Positions 18,301 to 25,501 of a DNA stretch of 64,000 nt are shown piece by piece. The translations under genes were made by a program, and so were the position numbers. Positions within the stretch are counted from its first letter, which is position 1; the number at the start of each line of letters is the position of its first letter. The stretch covers positions 1 to 64,000 of the forward strand of contig CAYZMG010000007.1 of the NCBI GenBank assembly GCA_964479465.1. Direction: 5' to 3'. The DNA is from CADCTB01 sp964479465. Its GTDB lineage: Bacteria > Actinomycetota > Acidimicrobiia > Acidimicrobiales > AC-14. The notes under the pieces are model-generated. The model was not told the DNA's origin, did no database searches, and saw only the letters and a program-made list of their open reading frames with translations.

Positions 18301-20064
18301 GACGTGTCCTTCGCCGAGCGAGCCCGACTGTTCGCACTGCCCCGCTCGTCGTGGCAGGACTACGACCGGTCGTTGCTGAGCGCCGGCGGCGGCGTGTGGT
18401 CGCGGTTGGAGAAGCGGATCGTCCTGGGCGACCAGGCCCGGGCCGTGCTGCGGGTCGAGTCCTCTGAGATGAGCGCGCCGGAGGTGATCCGGGCCATCCT
18501 CCAGGCGCCGGTCGGCCTGCTGTTCACCGGTGGGATCGGCACGTTCGTGCGGGCGAGCACCGAGCCCGACGGCGAGATCGACGACCGGGCCAACGCCGAT
18601 ATCCGGGTCGAAGGATCGTCGATCCGCGCCCGGGTGGTGGGGGAGGGGGCCAACCTCGCCTTCACCCAACGGGCCCGCATCGAGTACGCCCGCCGCGGCG
18701 GGCACGTCAACACCGACGCCATCGACAACGCCGCCGGCGTCGACATCTCCGATCACGAGGTGAACCTCAAGATCCTCCTGCGGCCGGCGGTCGAGGCCAC
18801 CGAGCTCACGCCCAAGGAGCGCGACCTGCTGTTGGCCGAGGTGTGCGACGACGTGGTGGCGTCGGTCCTGCGCGACTGCTCGCTCCAGAGCATGGCCCTC
18901 ACCCGTGCCGTCGCCGGCAGCCCGGGCGCCATGGCCGCCACCGAGGCCCTGATGGGGGAGCTCGAGGCCGGCGGGGTCGTCGACCGCGCCGTCGAGGCGC
19001 TGCCGACCCCGGAGGAGATGCGGGCCCGGGAGGAGGCCGGCGCCGGCCTGACCCGCCCGGAGCTCGCCGTGCTGCTGGCGGGGGCCAAGCGCAACCTGGC
19101 CGCTCGGTTGCTGAACTCGACAGTGCCCGACCAGCCGGCGCTGCGGGCCGCCCTGGCCGGCTACTTCCCGCCCCTGATGGTTGCGCGGTTCGGCCATCAC
19201 CTCGACAGCCACCGCCTTCGGCGTGAGCTGATCGCCTCAGCGGTGGCCAACGACCTGGTCAACCGGATGGGGGCGACGTTCGTCACCCGGCTGGCCGCCG
19301 ACACCGGGGCCAAACCGGCGGACGTCGCCGCCGCCTACTGGATCGCCCGCACGGTCGTCTCCGCTCCCGAGCGGTGGGCCGAGCTCGAGCCGGGCGAGGA
19401 CGGCGTGCCGCCCACGGCGCAGGTCCTGGCCGCCGGCCCGGTCATGAGCGACCTGCTCGAGGCCGTCACTCGCGACTACCTACGGCGGCACGAAACCGAC
19501 GACATCGCCGCCACTGCGGCGCGGGACCAGCCCGCGCTGGCGGAGCTGGCCGGCGCCGTCGCCGTGCTGGGGACGCCCTACCGGCGCCGGCTCCGGGCCC
19601 GCCGGGCCGAGACCCTGGCCGACCGAGGCCTCCAGCCGGACATGGCCGTGCGGTGGGCCGGCCTGCCCGACCTGGAAGTGGGTCCCGATGCCGCCGAGCT
19701 GGCTCGCGCCACCGGGCGATCGGTGCCGGCGGTAGCCGAAGCGGTGCTCCAGCTCGGCGAGTCACTGGGCATCGACCGCCTGGGGGAGCTGCTCCGTCAG
19801 GCCACGCCGCGCGGCCGTTGGGGCTGGGCGGCGTGGCGGGGGCTGGTCGACGACCTCGATCACCTGCGCCGCCTCGCCGCCCGTCGCGCCCTCGACGACC
19901 ACCCCGGAGAGCCCGAGCTGGACGCCGTGCTGCGGTTCCTGGTGGACCGCGCCCACCCCGTCGGGCAGATCACCCGGCTCTTGCGGGACATCGAGAGTGA
20001 GAACGAGCCGTCGCTCGACGCCGTGGCAGTGGCCACTCGGGCGGTTCGAGCAGCGATCGGCTAG
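15322..20064 (+). CDS. gdh: NAD-specific glutamate dehydrogenase, large (~170-180 kDa) class
   Basis: About 1580 residues from GTG 15322, preceded by purine-rich GGGAGGG; a TTG at 15277 would add 15 residues. It oxidatively deaminates glutamate to 2-oxoglutarate with NAD. The long N-terminal half carries ACT-like and helical regulatory domains. The catalytic core is clear at about residues 770-1100: GPVARGGIRWSDRVDDYRSE, then LKNAVIVPTGAKGGFVVK with the catalytic lysine, and a nucleotide-binding part around VVGIGDMSGDVFGNAML. Length matches the bacterial NAD-GDH family. Its likely physiological partner in this window is putA, which feeds proline carbon into glutamate. No frameshift is seen. 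Confidence 0.92.
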   Translation: MGEEAGEGDHDTDGPLVPVLERLGAEGDRHELLAQFGRSVLRRVPPAQLASADPATLAAAVADSFAFVDTRAPAAIRVRVYDPAVALDGGRPAGSVVEVSCEDRQFIVSSVTEELKKLGHKVVRELHPVFGCERDAGGRIVAILPARPAAWRESFLQVEMGGNVAPAARPALIGAVEAVLADVFAATADYAAMRAEVERAAAGARSAGVRHSAEVAEEAAELLEWLLDGNFVLAGCCRFLHGGEQVVDALGVLARPDAPLRRQAPRPAPDQLLRIVRTSEVSTVHRQVLMHRIDVVQAWSPRPEAIPLSVFRVVGVFTAKANAEPAAVTPVLRYKLRRILELEDVVERSQDEAALVSLFQVLPKDQLFESDVESLRTILVELLAAENEHDVRVLVRADPENHTVSAVLSVPAEMYNSALRHRLERFLLAQLDGSRVDADAALGDRPEAILRLVVHVAGPLPTEPLDSLERELRLLCRTWDQRLAEALVTSSGEAGGQRLAQTWADWFPPAYRDVVPVERAVDDVVALDALFAGRDPIRIMLGPGADGGPPARLKVFTRGGGVELSGFLPILESLGLWAVEDQPYVLGGEEAHAHLHDFGVSDPGGTLDVERDGTRLSEAALALWHGRGEVDSLNRLVLRSELTWDDVAVLRAYRRYRSQVGTTFTTSYVDQVLVEHAPIAAAMLALFAALFDPKRTAAPEVVAELRQRCVDHCDAVARLDHDRILRGFLALIDATLRTNRYGRVGDHLALKFDSAAVPGAPRPVPYREIFVHGPAVEGIHLRWGPVARGGIRWSDRVDDYRSEVLDLMRAQVLKNAVIVPTGAKGGFVVKQPAFGAGRATPTDAAQAYAIFVSSLLEVTDNVVGEEVVGVPRRRDGDDTYLVVAADKGTASFSDLANTVSTGRRFWLGDAFASGGSHGYDHKGLGITARGAWVAVRHHFAELEIDVQSEPVTVVGIGDMSGDVFGNAMLRSEHLRLVAAFDHRDIFIDPDPDPDVSFAERARLFALPRSSWQDYDRSLLSAGGGVWSRLEKRIVLGDQARAVLRVESSEMSAPEVIRAILQAPVGLLFTGGIGTFVRASTEPDGEIDDRANADIRVEGSSIRARVVGEGANLAFTQRARIEYARRGGHVNTDAIDNAAGVDISDHEVNLKILLRPAVEATELTPKERDLLLAEVCDDVVASVLRDCSLQSMALTRAVAGSPGAMAATEALMGELEAGGVVDRAVEALPTPEEMRAREEAGAGLTRPELAVLLAGAKRNLAARLLNSTVPDQPALRAALAGYFPPLMVARFGHHLDSHRLRRELIASAVANDLVNRMGATFVTRLAADTGAKPADVAAAYWIARTVVSAPERWAELEPGEDGVPPTAQVLAAGPVMSDLLEAVTRDYLRRHETDDIAATAARDQPALAELAGAVAVLGTPYRRRLRARRAETLADRGLQPDMAVRWAGLPDLEVGPDAAELARATGRSVPAVAEAVLQLGESLGIDRLGELLRQATPRGRWGWAAWRGLVDDLDHLRRLAARRALDDHPGEPELDAVLRFLVDRAHPVGQITRLLRDIESENEPSLDAVAVATRAVRAAIG

Positions 20065-20072
20065 CCCGTCGG

Positions 20073-20122
20073 CCGGTTTGGAACATTCGCGCCGCTAGAA
20101 CGCCGCGAATGTTCCAAACCGG
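20073..20122. terminator. Bidirectional terminator hairpin between convergent genes
   Basis: CCGGTTTGGAACATTCGCG (20073-20091) is perfectly complementary to 20104-20122 across a 12-base loop. It lies 8 bp after the gdh stop and 8 bp before the stop of the convergent gene. No T-run is present on the plus side. Confidence 0.75.
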
Positions 20123-20130
20123 GGGGGGGC

Positions 20131-20589
20131 TTACTGGCCTCTGCCGATGCCGGCGGCCTTGAGGACGCGAGGCTCGACGTTGGCGGCCCGCCACGCCTCG
20201 TAGCCGATGCCCTTGCGGCGGCTGTAGGGGCCGGCGGCCTTGACGAACGCGGCCTCGAGGGCGCCCAAGTCGACGCCGTCGGAGGACGAGGCCAGCTCGG
20301 CCTCCAGATCCATGCGTTCCTGAGCCAGGTGCAGCCGGGAGAGGGCGTCGGCCGAGGCCAAACGCTCCTCGATGGCGACCAAGCGGCGCTGGATACCCTC
20401 CGGCGTGCGCTTCCGGCCCCGGCGCGGCTTGTTGGCCTCGAGGGCTTCAAGGTAGCGGCGCACGGCGCGCCCCTGCTCCCGACCCTCGGCCAAGGCCTCC
20501 TTGTGAGCGTCCGACATCGAACGAGGCGCCTTCTCGGTCGGTGCAGCGGTCTTCTTCGGCAAGTTACTTCTCGCTTTCCCCGCCGACAT
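20131..20589 (-). CDS. Conserved-looking basic hypothetical protein
   Basis: A 152-residue protein, very rich in Lys, Arg, Ala and Glu. The N-terminal third is a charged tail (KARSNLPKKTAAPTEKAPRS). The middle is a predicted coiled coil (RRLVAIEERLASADALSRLH and following). It ends in GIGYEAWRAANVEPRVLKAAGI, which looks like a conserved helix-turn-helix-like module. No enzyme motif. ATG 20517 (MSDAHKEALAEG) is an alternative start that would remove the charged tail. The nature suggests a nucleic-acid-associated protein, but this is inference only. Confidence 0.6.
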   Translation of the reverse strand: MSAGKARSNLPKKTAAPTEKAPRSMSDAHKEALAEGREQGRAVRRYLEALEANKPRRGRKRTPEGIQRRLVAIEERLASADALSRLHLAQERMDLEAELASSSDGVDLGALEAAFVKAAGPYSRRKGIGYEAWRAANVEPRVLKAAGIGRGQ

Positions 20590-20646
20590 TGGGTTGGCGT
20601 CGCGACAATACCAGCGCTGAACGGTGGACTCTGGGACCCTATTCGA

Positions 20647-20817
20647 TCAATCCGGGCATTCGGGCGGCACCGCTTGCGCCGGCTCGCTCTCCTCTGTTGG
20701 GCAATCCTCGTCGTCTTCGATCGGCTCGATGTACACCAGCAGGCGCGCCGGGTCGCCGTCGATGGAGGTCATCAGCCGGGGCTCATCTTTGGGGTCGTCG
20801 TCGATCGTTTCGGTCAT
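20647..20817 (-). CDS. Small acidic protein coupled to phosphodiesterase gene
   Basis: A 56-residue protein from ATG 20817, which overlaps the phosphodiesterase stop by ATGA. It begins MTETIDDDPKDEPRLMTSID and is dominated by Asp, Glu and Pro (YIEPIEDDEDCPTEESEP). No domain recognised. Coupling suggests co-expression with the upstream GDPD enzyme. It may be disordered. Confidence 0.45.
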   Translation of the reverse strand: MTETIDDDPKDEPRLMTSIDGDPARLLVYIEPIEDDEDCPTEESEPAQAVPPECPD

Positions 20818-21581
20818 AGCCACAGGCTCCGCTCGGTGAAGACCTGCTTCAGGAGGGTCGGCCGGTCCGAAAGGATGGCATCGACGCCGAGGTCGAGCAG
20901 CCATTCCATGGTTTCCCGGTCGTTGATGGTCCAGACGTGCACGCCGACCTGTCGCCCGCGGGCGGTGGCGACGAACCGTTCGTCGACCAGCGGCAGCCGG
21001 CCCTGGCGCACCGGCACCTGGGTGCAGCCGGCTGCCGATCGGGGCGTGGGCAGACCGAGGCTGGCCAGCCGCAGCGAGAAGATCTCGGCCCGCCCCATCC
21101 AGGTGCAGATCCTACCCCCGGCCAAGCGGCGTAACGCCCGGACGGTGCGGTCGGAGAACGACCCGATGCACACCCGGTCGTGGGCATTGGTGCGGTCGAT
21201 GGCCGCCACCAGCGGCTCCGCGGCCGCCAGGTGCTTGGCATCGACATGGATGCGGAGGTCTGGCCAGGTCCCCAGCACCTCTTCGAGTCGCGGTATGCCC
21301 TCATTGCCGACGCGAGCGCGCCGAACGTCGTCATACCGCAGGGTGCCGATGTCACCAGTTCTGTCGGTGACCCGGTCGAGCGTGTGATCGTGGAAGGCCA
21401 ATAGAACGCCGTCGGCGGTGGCGTGCACGTCGGTTTCGACGTAGCGATAACCGAGGCCCACCGCAGCGGCGAAGGCCGACATAGTATTCTCGGGTTGCTC
21501 CGAGGCACCACCCCGATGGGCGACGGGAATGGGCCCGTCCCATTCCAGGAACGGCCAGGTGCGGCCGGGGCCCAAGGTCAA
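20814..21581 (-). CDS. ugpQ: Glycerophosphodiester phosphodiesterase
   Basis: A 255-residue cytoplasmic enzyme that hydrolyses glycerophosphodiesters to glycerol-3-phosphate and an alcohol. The family motifs are present: VAHRGGASEQPENT with the catalytic His, ETDVHATADGVLLAFHDHTLDR with the metal ligands, and HVDAK. The C-terminal VHVWTINDRETMEWLLDLGVDAI is the conserved TIM-barrel end. The frame opens with TTG 21581; the residues just before HRGG (FLEWDGPIPVA) look genuine, so a TTG start is accepted. AACCAT lies six bases before it, compatible with a leaderless start. Confidence 0.85.
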   Translation of the reverse strand: MTLGPGRTWPFLEWDGPIPVAHRGGASEQPENTMSAFAAAVGLGYRYVETDVHATADGVLLAFHDHTLDRVTDRTGDIGTLRYDDVRRARVGNEGIPRLEEVLGTWPDLRIHVDAKHLAAAEPLVAAIDRTNAHDRVCIGSFSDRTVRALRRLAGGRICTWMGRAEIFSLRLASLGLPTPRSAAGCTQVPVRQGRLPLVDERFVATARGRQVGVHVWTINDRETMEWLLDLGVDAILSDRPTLLKQVFTERSLWL

Positions 21582-21742
21582 GCCGCCATGGTTGGAGTAC
21601 GGATCAGTGTCTCACCGAGTCCGATCGGAGTCGAAATGGGTGCTTGCCGGCGTGGGCAGGGCCAAATGGAGCAGGTGCTGCCGCGGCCGGCTCTCCAATC
21701 TATCGGGCTCCGGCCGCCTCTGGCCCACGGCCACCCCGGCAA

Positions 21743-21748
21743 TAGGCT
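21743..21748 (+). promoter_or_regulatory. Leaderless -10 element
   Basis: TAGGCT (TANNNT) ends six bases before ATG 21755, so the transcript is predicted to start at the start codon. Confidence 0.45.
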
Positions 21749-21754
21749 CCGTCT

Positions 21755-22252
21755 ATGGATCTGCCGCGCGCCGATCGGCCGCTCATGCCCGGCTATGGAG
21801 TCGCCGGCCCCGACGACGGCACCGGGCTCCTGCCATGGTCCTGGGCCGAGGAGAAGCTGGTGGCGTCGCACGACTACTGGATCGTCAGTGTGTGCCCCGA
21901 CGGGTCTCCGCATGCCATGCCGGTCTGGGGCGTCTGGGACAACGACGCCCTCTTCTTCAGCAGCGGCGGCCGGTCCCGGAAAGTGCGGAACCTGAGGGCT
22001 GACCCCCGGTGTGTCGTCACCATCGCCGACACCACCGACCCCGTCGTCATCGAGGGCATCGCCCAATTCCTCCGCGACCCTCCGGCGCTTACCCGGATGA
22101 TCGGGTTGATGAACGCCAAGTATTCGACGAGCTACGGCGTCGAGTTCCTGGACCCTCAGGTCAACGCCACCGTGCGGGTCAGCCCTCGCCGGGGGTTCGG
22201 GCTGGTCCAGGACGACTTCAGCGGCTCGCCGACGCGCTGGCACTGGCGCTAG
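21755..22252 (+). CDS. Pyridoxamine 5'-phosphate oxidase-like (possible F420-binding) protein
   Basis: A 165-residue protein from ATG 21755. The split-barrel flavin-binding fold is suggested by YWIVSVCPDGSPHAMPVWGVWDNDALFFSS, followed by RKVRNLRADPRCVVTIADTTDP and a C-terminal RWHWR. In actinobacteria this arrangement is common in F420- or FMN-binding reductases of unknown substrate. No catalytic residue can be assigned. A leaderless promoter precedes it. Confidence 0.75.
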   Translation: MDLPRADRPLMPGYGVAGPDDGTGLLPWSWAEEKLVASHDYWIVSVCPDGSPHAMPVWGVWDNDALFFSSGGRSRKVRNLRADPRCVVTIADTTDPVVIEGIAQFLRDPPALTRMIGLMNAKYSTSYGVEFLDPQVNATVRVSPRRGFGLVQDDFSGSPTRWHWR

Positions 22253-22318
22253 GAACACCGTGGCTGACCGCCAACCCCGCCGGCGGGAACTGCGCTCCAA
22301 GAGCACGCTCGACCGGGG

Positions 22319-22378
22319 CGGGAAAAAAAGAGTGGCGCCCCGACCGCCTGACGGCGGACCAGGCGGGCAGGGGCGCCA
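22319..22378 (-). terminator. Rho-independent terminator of typA
   Basis: On the minus strand a stem TGGCGCCCC/GGGGCGCCA (22370-22378 with 22333-22341) encloses a second stem CCGCCTG/CAGGCGG, and is followed by CTCTTTTTTTCCC. A strong stem plus a seven-T run, 85 bp past the typA stop, is a canonical intrinsic terminator, rare in this GC-rich window. Confidence 0.85.
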
Positions 22379-22463
22379 AAGACATCCTGGCATGGCCGCC
22401 CGGTAAATGCAAGCCACATCTATAGATTTCCTGGTCTCTACGCAGATTGGGGAGTCTGTTCCG

Positions 22464-24317
22464 TCATGCGGACTGCGGAGTCCGGCCGGCCCGCTGCGGG
22501 CGCCGGCGCCGGGCCCGCTCGGACGCGTCGAGGATCACCTTGCGGAGGCGCACGTTGTGGGGGGTGACCTCCACGCACTCGTCTTCGGCGATGAACTCCA
22601 GAGCCTGCTCCAGCGACAGGGTGCGGGGCGGCGGCAGCCGCACCAACTCCTCGGCGGTGGACGATCGCACGTTGGTGAGCTTCTTCTCCCTACAGGCGTT
22701 GACGTCCATCTCATCGGACCGGGAGTTCTCGCCGACGATCATGCCCTCGTAGATGTCGACGCCGGGGCCGACCAGCAGCTCGCCCCGGTCCTGGAGGCCC
22801 ATGAGGGCGTAGGTGTTGGTCACGCCGCGGCGGTCGGCCACGATGCTGCCGCTGTTGCGGGTGCGCAGCTCGCCGTGCCAGGGCTCGTAGCCCTCGAAGA
22901 CGTGGTGGAGGATGCCCGTGCCCCGGGTCTCGGTCATGAACTCGGTGCGGAAGCCGATCAGGCCCCGGGCGGGGACGAGGTACTCGATGCGGATCCAGCC
23001 CGTCCCGTGGTTGACCATCTGCTGGAGGCGGCCCTTGCGCGTGGCCAGCAGCCGGGTGACGACGCCCAGGTGCTCCTCGGGGACGTCGACGGACAGGCGG
23101 TCGACCGGCTCGTGGATCTTGCCGTCGATCTCCCGCGTGACGACCTGGGGCTTGCCCACGGTGAGCTCGAAGCCCTCCCGGCGCATGATCTCCACCAGGA
23201 TGGCGAGCTGGAGCTCGCCCCGGCCCTGGACCTCCCATGTGTCGGGCCGCTCGGTGGGGAACACCCGCAGGGACACGTTGCCCACCAGCTCGGTGTCGAG
23301 GCGGGTCTTCACCTGGCGAGCGGTCATCTTGGAGCCGTCCTGGCCGGCCAAGGGTGAGGTGTTGATGCCGATGGTGACGGCCAGGCTGGGCTCGTCTATG
23401 AGCATGACCGGCAGGGGCCGCGGGTCGTTGGCGTCCGCCAGGGTCTCGCCGATGGTGACCTCGGCCAGGCCGGCCACGGCGATGATCTCGCCCGGCCCAG
23501 CCTCGGCGGCGTCCACCCGCTCCAGGCCCTCGGTGACGTACAGCTCGACGATCTTGGCCTTCTCGATCGTGCCGTCGGCCCTGCACCAAGCCACCGTCTC
23601 GCCCTTGTGGATGACGCCCTCCCGCACCCGGCAGATGGCCAGGCGACCAAGGTAGGGGGAGCGGTCGAGGTTAGTGACCAGGGCCTGGAGGGGGTGGTTC
23701 TCCTCCTCCTCGCCGTGGACGGGCGGGGGGATGCGGTCGATCAAGAGCTCGAACAGCGGCTGAAGGCTGGTTCCGGTCGCGCCCTGTTCCATCGTGGCCC
23801 ACCCCGCCTTGGCGTTGGCGTAGACGATGGGGAACTCGATCTGCTCGAAGTCGGCGTCGAGGTCGAGGAACAGCTCGTAGACCTCATCCACCACCTCCTT
23901 GATCCGAGCGTCGGGCCGGTCGACCTTGTTGACCACGAGGATCACCGGGAGCTGGGACTCGAGGGCCTTGCGCAGCACGAAGCGGGTCTGGGGCTGGGGG
24001 CCGTCGGCCGCATCGACCAGGAGCAGGACGCCGTCGACCATGGTGAGGGCTCGCTCCACCTCTCCGCCGAAGTCGGCGTGGCCCGGGGTGTCGACGATGT
24101 TCAGCTTCACGTCACGAAAGTGCACTGCGGTGTTCTTGGCCAGGATGGTGATGCCCTTCTCGCGCTCCAGGTCCATGGAGTCCATGACCCGCTCGTTGAC
24201 GTCCTGGTTCTCACGGAATATGCCGGACTGCCACAGCATGGCATCGACGAGCGTCGTCTTCCCATGGTCAACGTGGGCCACGATGGCAAGGTTGCGCAGG
24301 TCTTGACGCGCGGGCAT
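22464..24317 (-). CDS. typA: Ribosome-associated GTPase TypA/BipA
   Basis: A 617-residue translational GTPase from ATG 24317. The G domain shows AHVDHGKTT (G1), EREKGITI (G2), DTPGHADFGGEV (G3) and NKVDRPDAR (G4). Elongation-factor-like domains II, III and V follow, and the TypA-specific C-terminal part contains GLMGLQDRGELLVGPGVD-like sequence (ALMGLQDRGELLVGPGVDI) and RSDEMDVNACREKKLTN. It acts on the ribosome in assembly and stress adaptation. Length is normal. It is divergent from gnd and ends at a true terminator. Confidence 0.95.
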   Translation of the reverse strand: MPARQDLRNLAIVAHVDHGKTTLVDAMLWQSGIFRENQDVNERVMDSMDLEREKGITILAKNTAVHFRDVKLNIVDTPGHADFGGEVERALTMVDGVLLLVDAADGPQPQTRFVLRKALESQLPVILVVNKVDRPDARIKEVVDEVYELFLDLDADFEQIEFPIVYANAKAGWATMEQGATGTSLQPLFELLIDRIPPPVHGEEEENHPLQALVTNLDRSPYLGRLAICRVREGVIHKGETVAWCRADGTIEKAKIVELYVTEGLERVDAAEAGPGEIIAVAGLAEVTIGETLADANDPRPLPVMLIDEPSLAVTIGINTSPLAGQDGSKMTARQVKTRLDTELVGNVSLRVFPTERPDTWEVQGRGELQLAILVEIMRREGFELTVGKPQVVTREIDGKIHEPVDRLSVDVPEEHLGVVTRLLATRKGRLQQMVNHGTGWIRIEYLVPARGLIGFRTEFMTETRGTGILHHVFEGYEPWHGELRTRNSGSIVADRRGVTNTYALMGLQDRGELLVGPGVDIYEGMIVGENSRSDEMDVNACREKKLTNVRSSTAEELVRLPPPRTLSLEQALEFIAEDECVEVTPHNVRLRKVILDASERARRRRPQRAGRTPQSA

Positions 24318-24410
24318 GAAGGGCCTTTCGGTAGGGCTGCCGCGGCGATAGAGCCGCCAGGCCCTTCCATTCTAGGTGGTGGGGGGTCCGGACCGGCACA
24401 TCAGCCTGCC

Positions 24411-24416
24411 TAGGCT
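24411..24416 (+). promoter_or_regulatory. Leaderless -10 element of gnd
   Basis: TAGGCT ends six bases before ATG 24423. It lies inside a small dyad TCAGCC-N6-GGCTGA that could also bind a regulator. Confidence 0.45.
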
Positions 24417-24422
24417 GATCCG

Positions 24423-25430
24423 ATGCAGCTCGCGATGATCGGATTGGGCCGGATGGGCGCCAACATGGTTCGCCGCCTGATGCGCGGTGGCCACGAGTGC
24501 GTGGTCTATGACCGGGACCCCGACTCGGTGGCCGCCCTGGAGGCCGAGGGCGCAGTGGGAGCGGAGTCGCTGGAGGACCTGGCGGCCAGGCTGACCCCTC
24601 CCCGGGCGGCATGGATCATGGTTCCGGCCGCATTCGCCGGCGACACGGCTTTGGCCCTGGCCGAACACTTCGAGGCCGGCGACATCATCATCGACGGCGG
24701 GAACTCCCACTACCGCCTCGACATCGAGCGGGCGGCACTGATGGCTCCCAAGGGGATCCACTACGTCGACGTGGGCACCAGCGGCGGGGTCTTCGGCCTC
24801 GAGCGCGGGTACTGCCTCATGGTCGGTGGCGACCTGGAGGCGTACCAGCGCCTCGAGCCGGTGCTGGCCACGCTCGCTCCCGGGGTCGGCTCGGCGCCCC
24901 GCACAGTCGGGCGCACCGGCGATCCTTCGCCGGCAGAGCAGGGGTACCTCCACTGCGGGCCGAGTGGCGCCGGCCACTTCGTGAAGATGATCCACAACGG
25001 CATCGAGTACGGGCTGATGGCCGCCTACGCCGAGGGGCTGGCGATCCTGCGCAAGGCCAACGTGGGCAAGGAAGACCGTCCAGCCGATGCCGAGACGGCC
25101 CCCCTCACCTCGCCCGAGGCCTATCAGTACGACATCGACACCACCGAGGTGGCCGAGGTGTGGCGGCGGGGGAGCGTGATCGGGTCATGGCTGCTCGATC
25201 TGACCGCCTCTGCCCTGGCCAAGGACCCCGACGTGTCCGGCTTCAGCGGCCGGGTGTCCGACTCGGGCGAGGGCCGCTGGACCGTCATGGCCGCGGTGGA
25301 CGAGGGCGTGCCGGCGCACGTGCTGACCGCCGCTCTCTACGAGCGGTTCAGCTCCCGGGGCGAAGCCGACTTCGCCAGCAAGATCCTGTCCGCCATGCGG
25401 AAGGAGTTCGGGGGGCACGCCGAGAAGTGA
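24423..25430 (+). CDS. gnd: 6-phosphogluconate dehydrogenase, decarboxylating (NAD-type, short form)
   Basis: A 335-residue enzyme converting 6-phosphogluconate to ribulose-5-phosphate in the pentose phosphate pathway. The Rossmann fold begins MQLAMIGLGRMGANMVRRL. Substrate motifs are IIDGGNSHYRLD, YVDVGTSGGVFGLERGYCLM and HCGPSGAGHFVKMIHNGIEY with the catalytic lysine. The short form ends about 130 residues earlier than the E. coli enzyme and is usually NAD-preferring. The C-terminal SGRVSDSGEGRWTV is typical. It is divergent from typA. Confidence 0.92.
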   Translation: MQLAMIGLGRMGANMVRRLMRGGHECVVYDRDPDSVAALEAEGAVGAESLEDLAARLTPPRAAWIMVPAAFAGDTALALAEHFEAGDIIIDGGNSHYRLDIERAALMAPKGIHYVDVGTSGGVFGLERGYCLMVGGDLEAYQRLEPVLATLAPGVGSAPRTVGRTGDPSPAEQGYLHCGPSGAGHFVKMIHNGIEYGLMAAYAEGLAILRKANVGKEDRPADAETAPLTSPEAYQYDIDTTEVAEVWRRGSVIGSWLLDLTASALAKDPDVSGFSGRVSDSGEGRWTVMAAVDEGVPAHVLTAALYERFSSRGEADFASKILSAMRKEFGGHAEK

Positions 25431-25439
25431 GTCCCTGGC

Positions 25440-25489
25440 CGTTCTGGCGGCACTGACAGTCGTATGCGCACGCCAGTGCAGCCAGAACG
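25440..25489. terminator. Terminator hairpin between gnd and the hybrid kinase
   Basis: CGTTCTGGC-G-GCACTG (25440-25455) pairs with 25474-25489 with a single G/A mismatch and an 18-base loop. It sits between two convergent stop codons. No T-run. Confidence 0.65.
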
Positions 25490-25501
25490 AGGGGGGGCGG
25501 G

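Noticed and set aside
16576..19212. 878-residue minus-strand frame inside gdh
   Set aside because: Antisense shadow of the glutamate dehydrogenase; His/Gly/Val/Asp-rich without domains.
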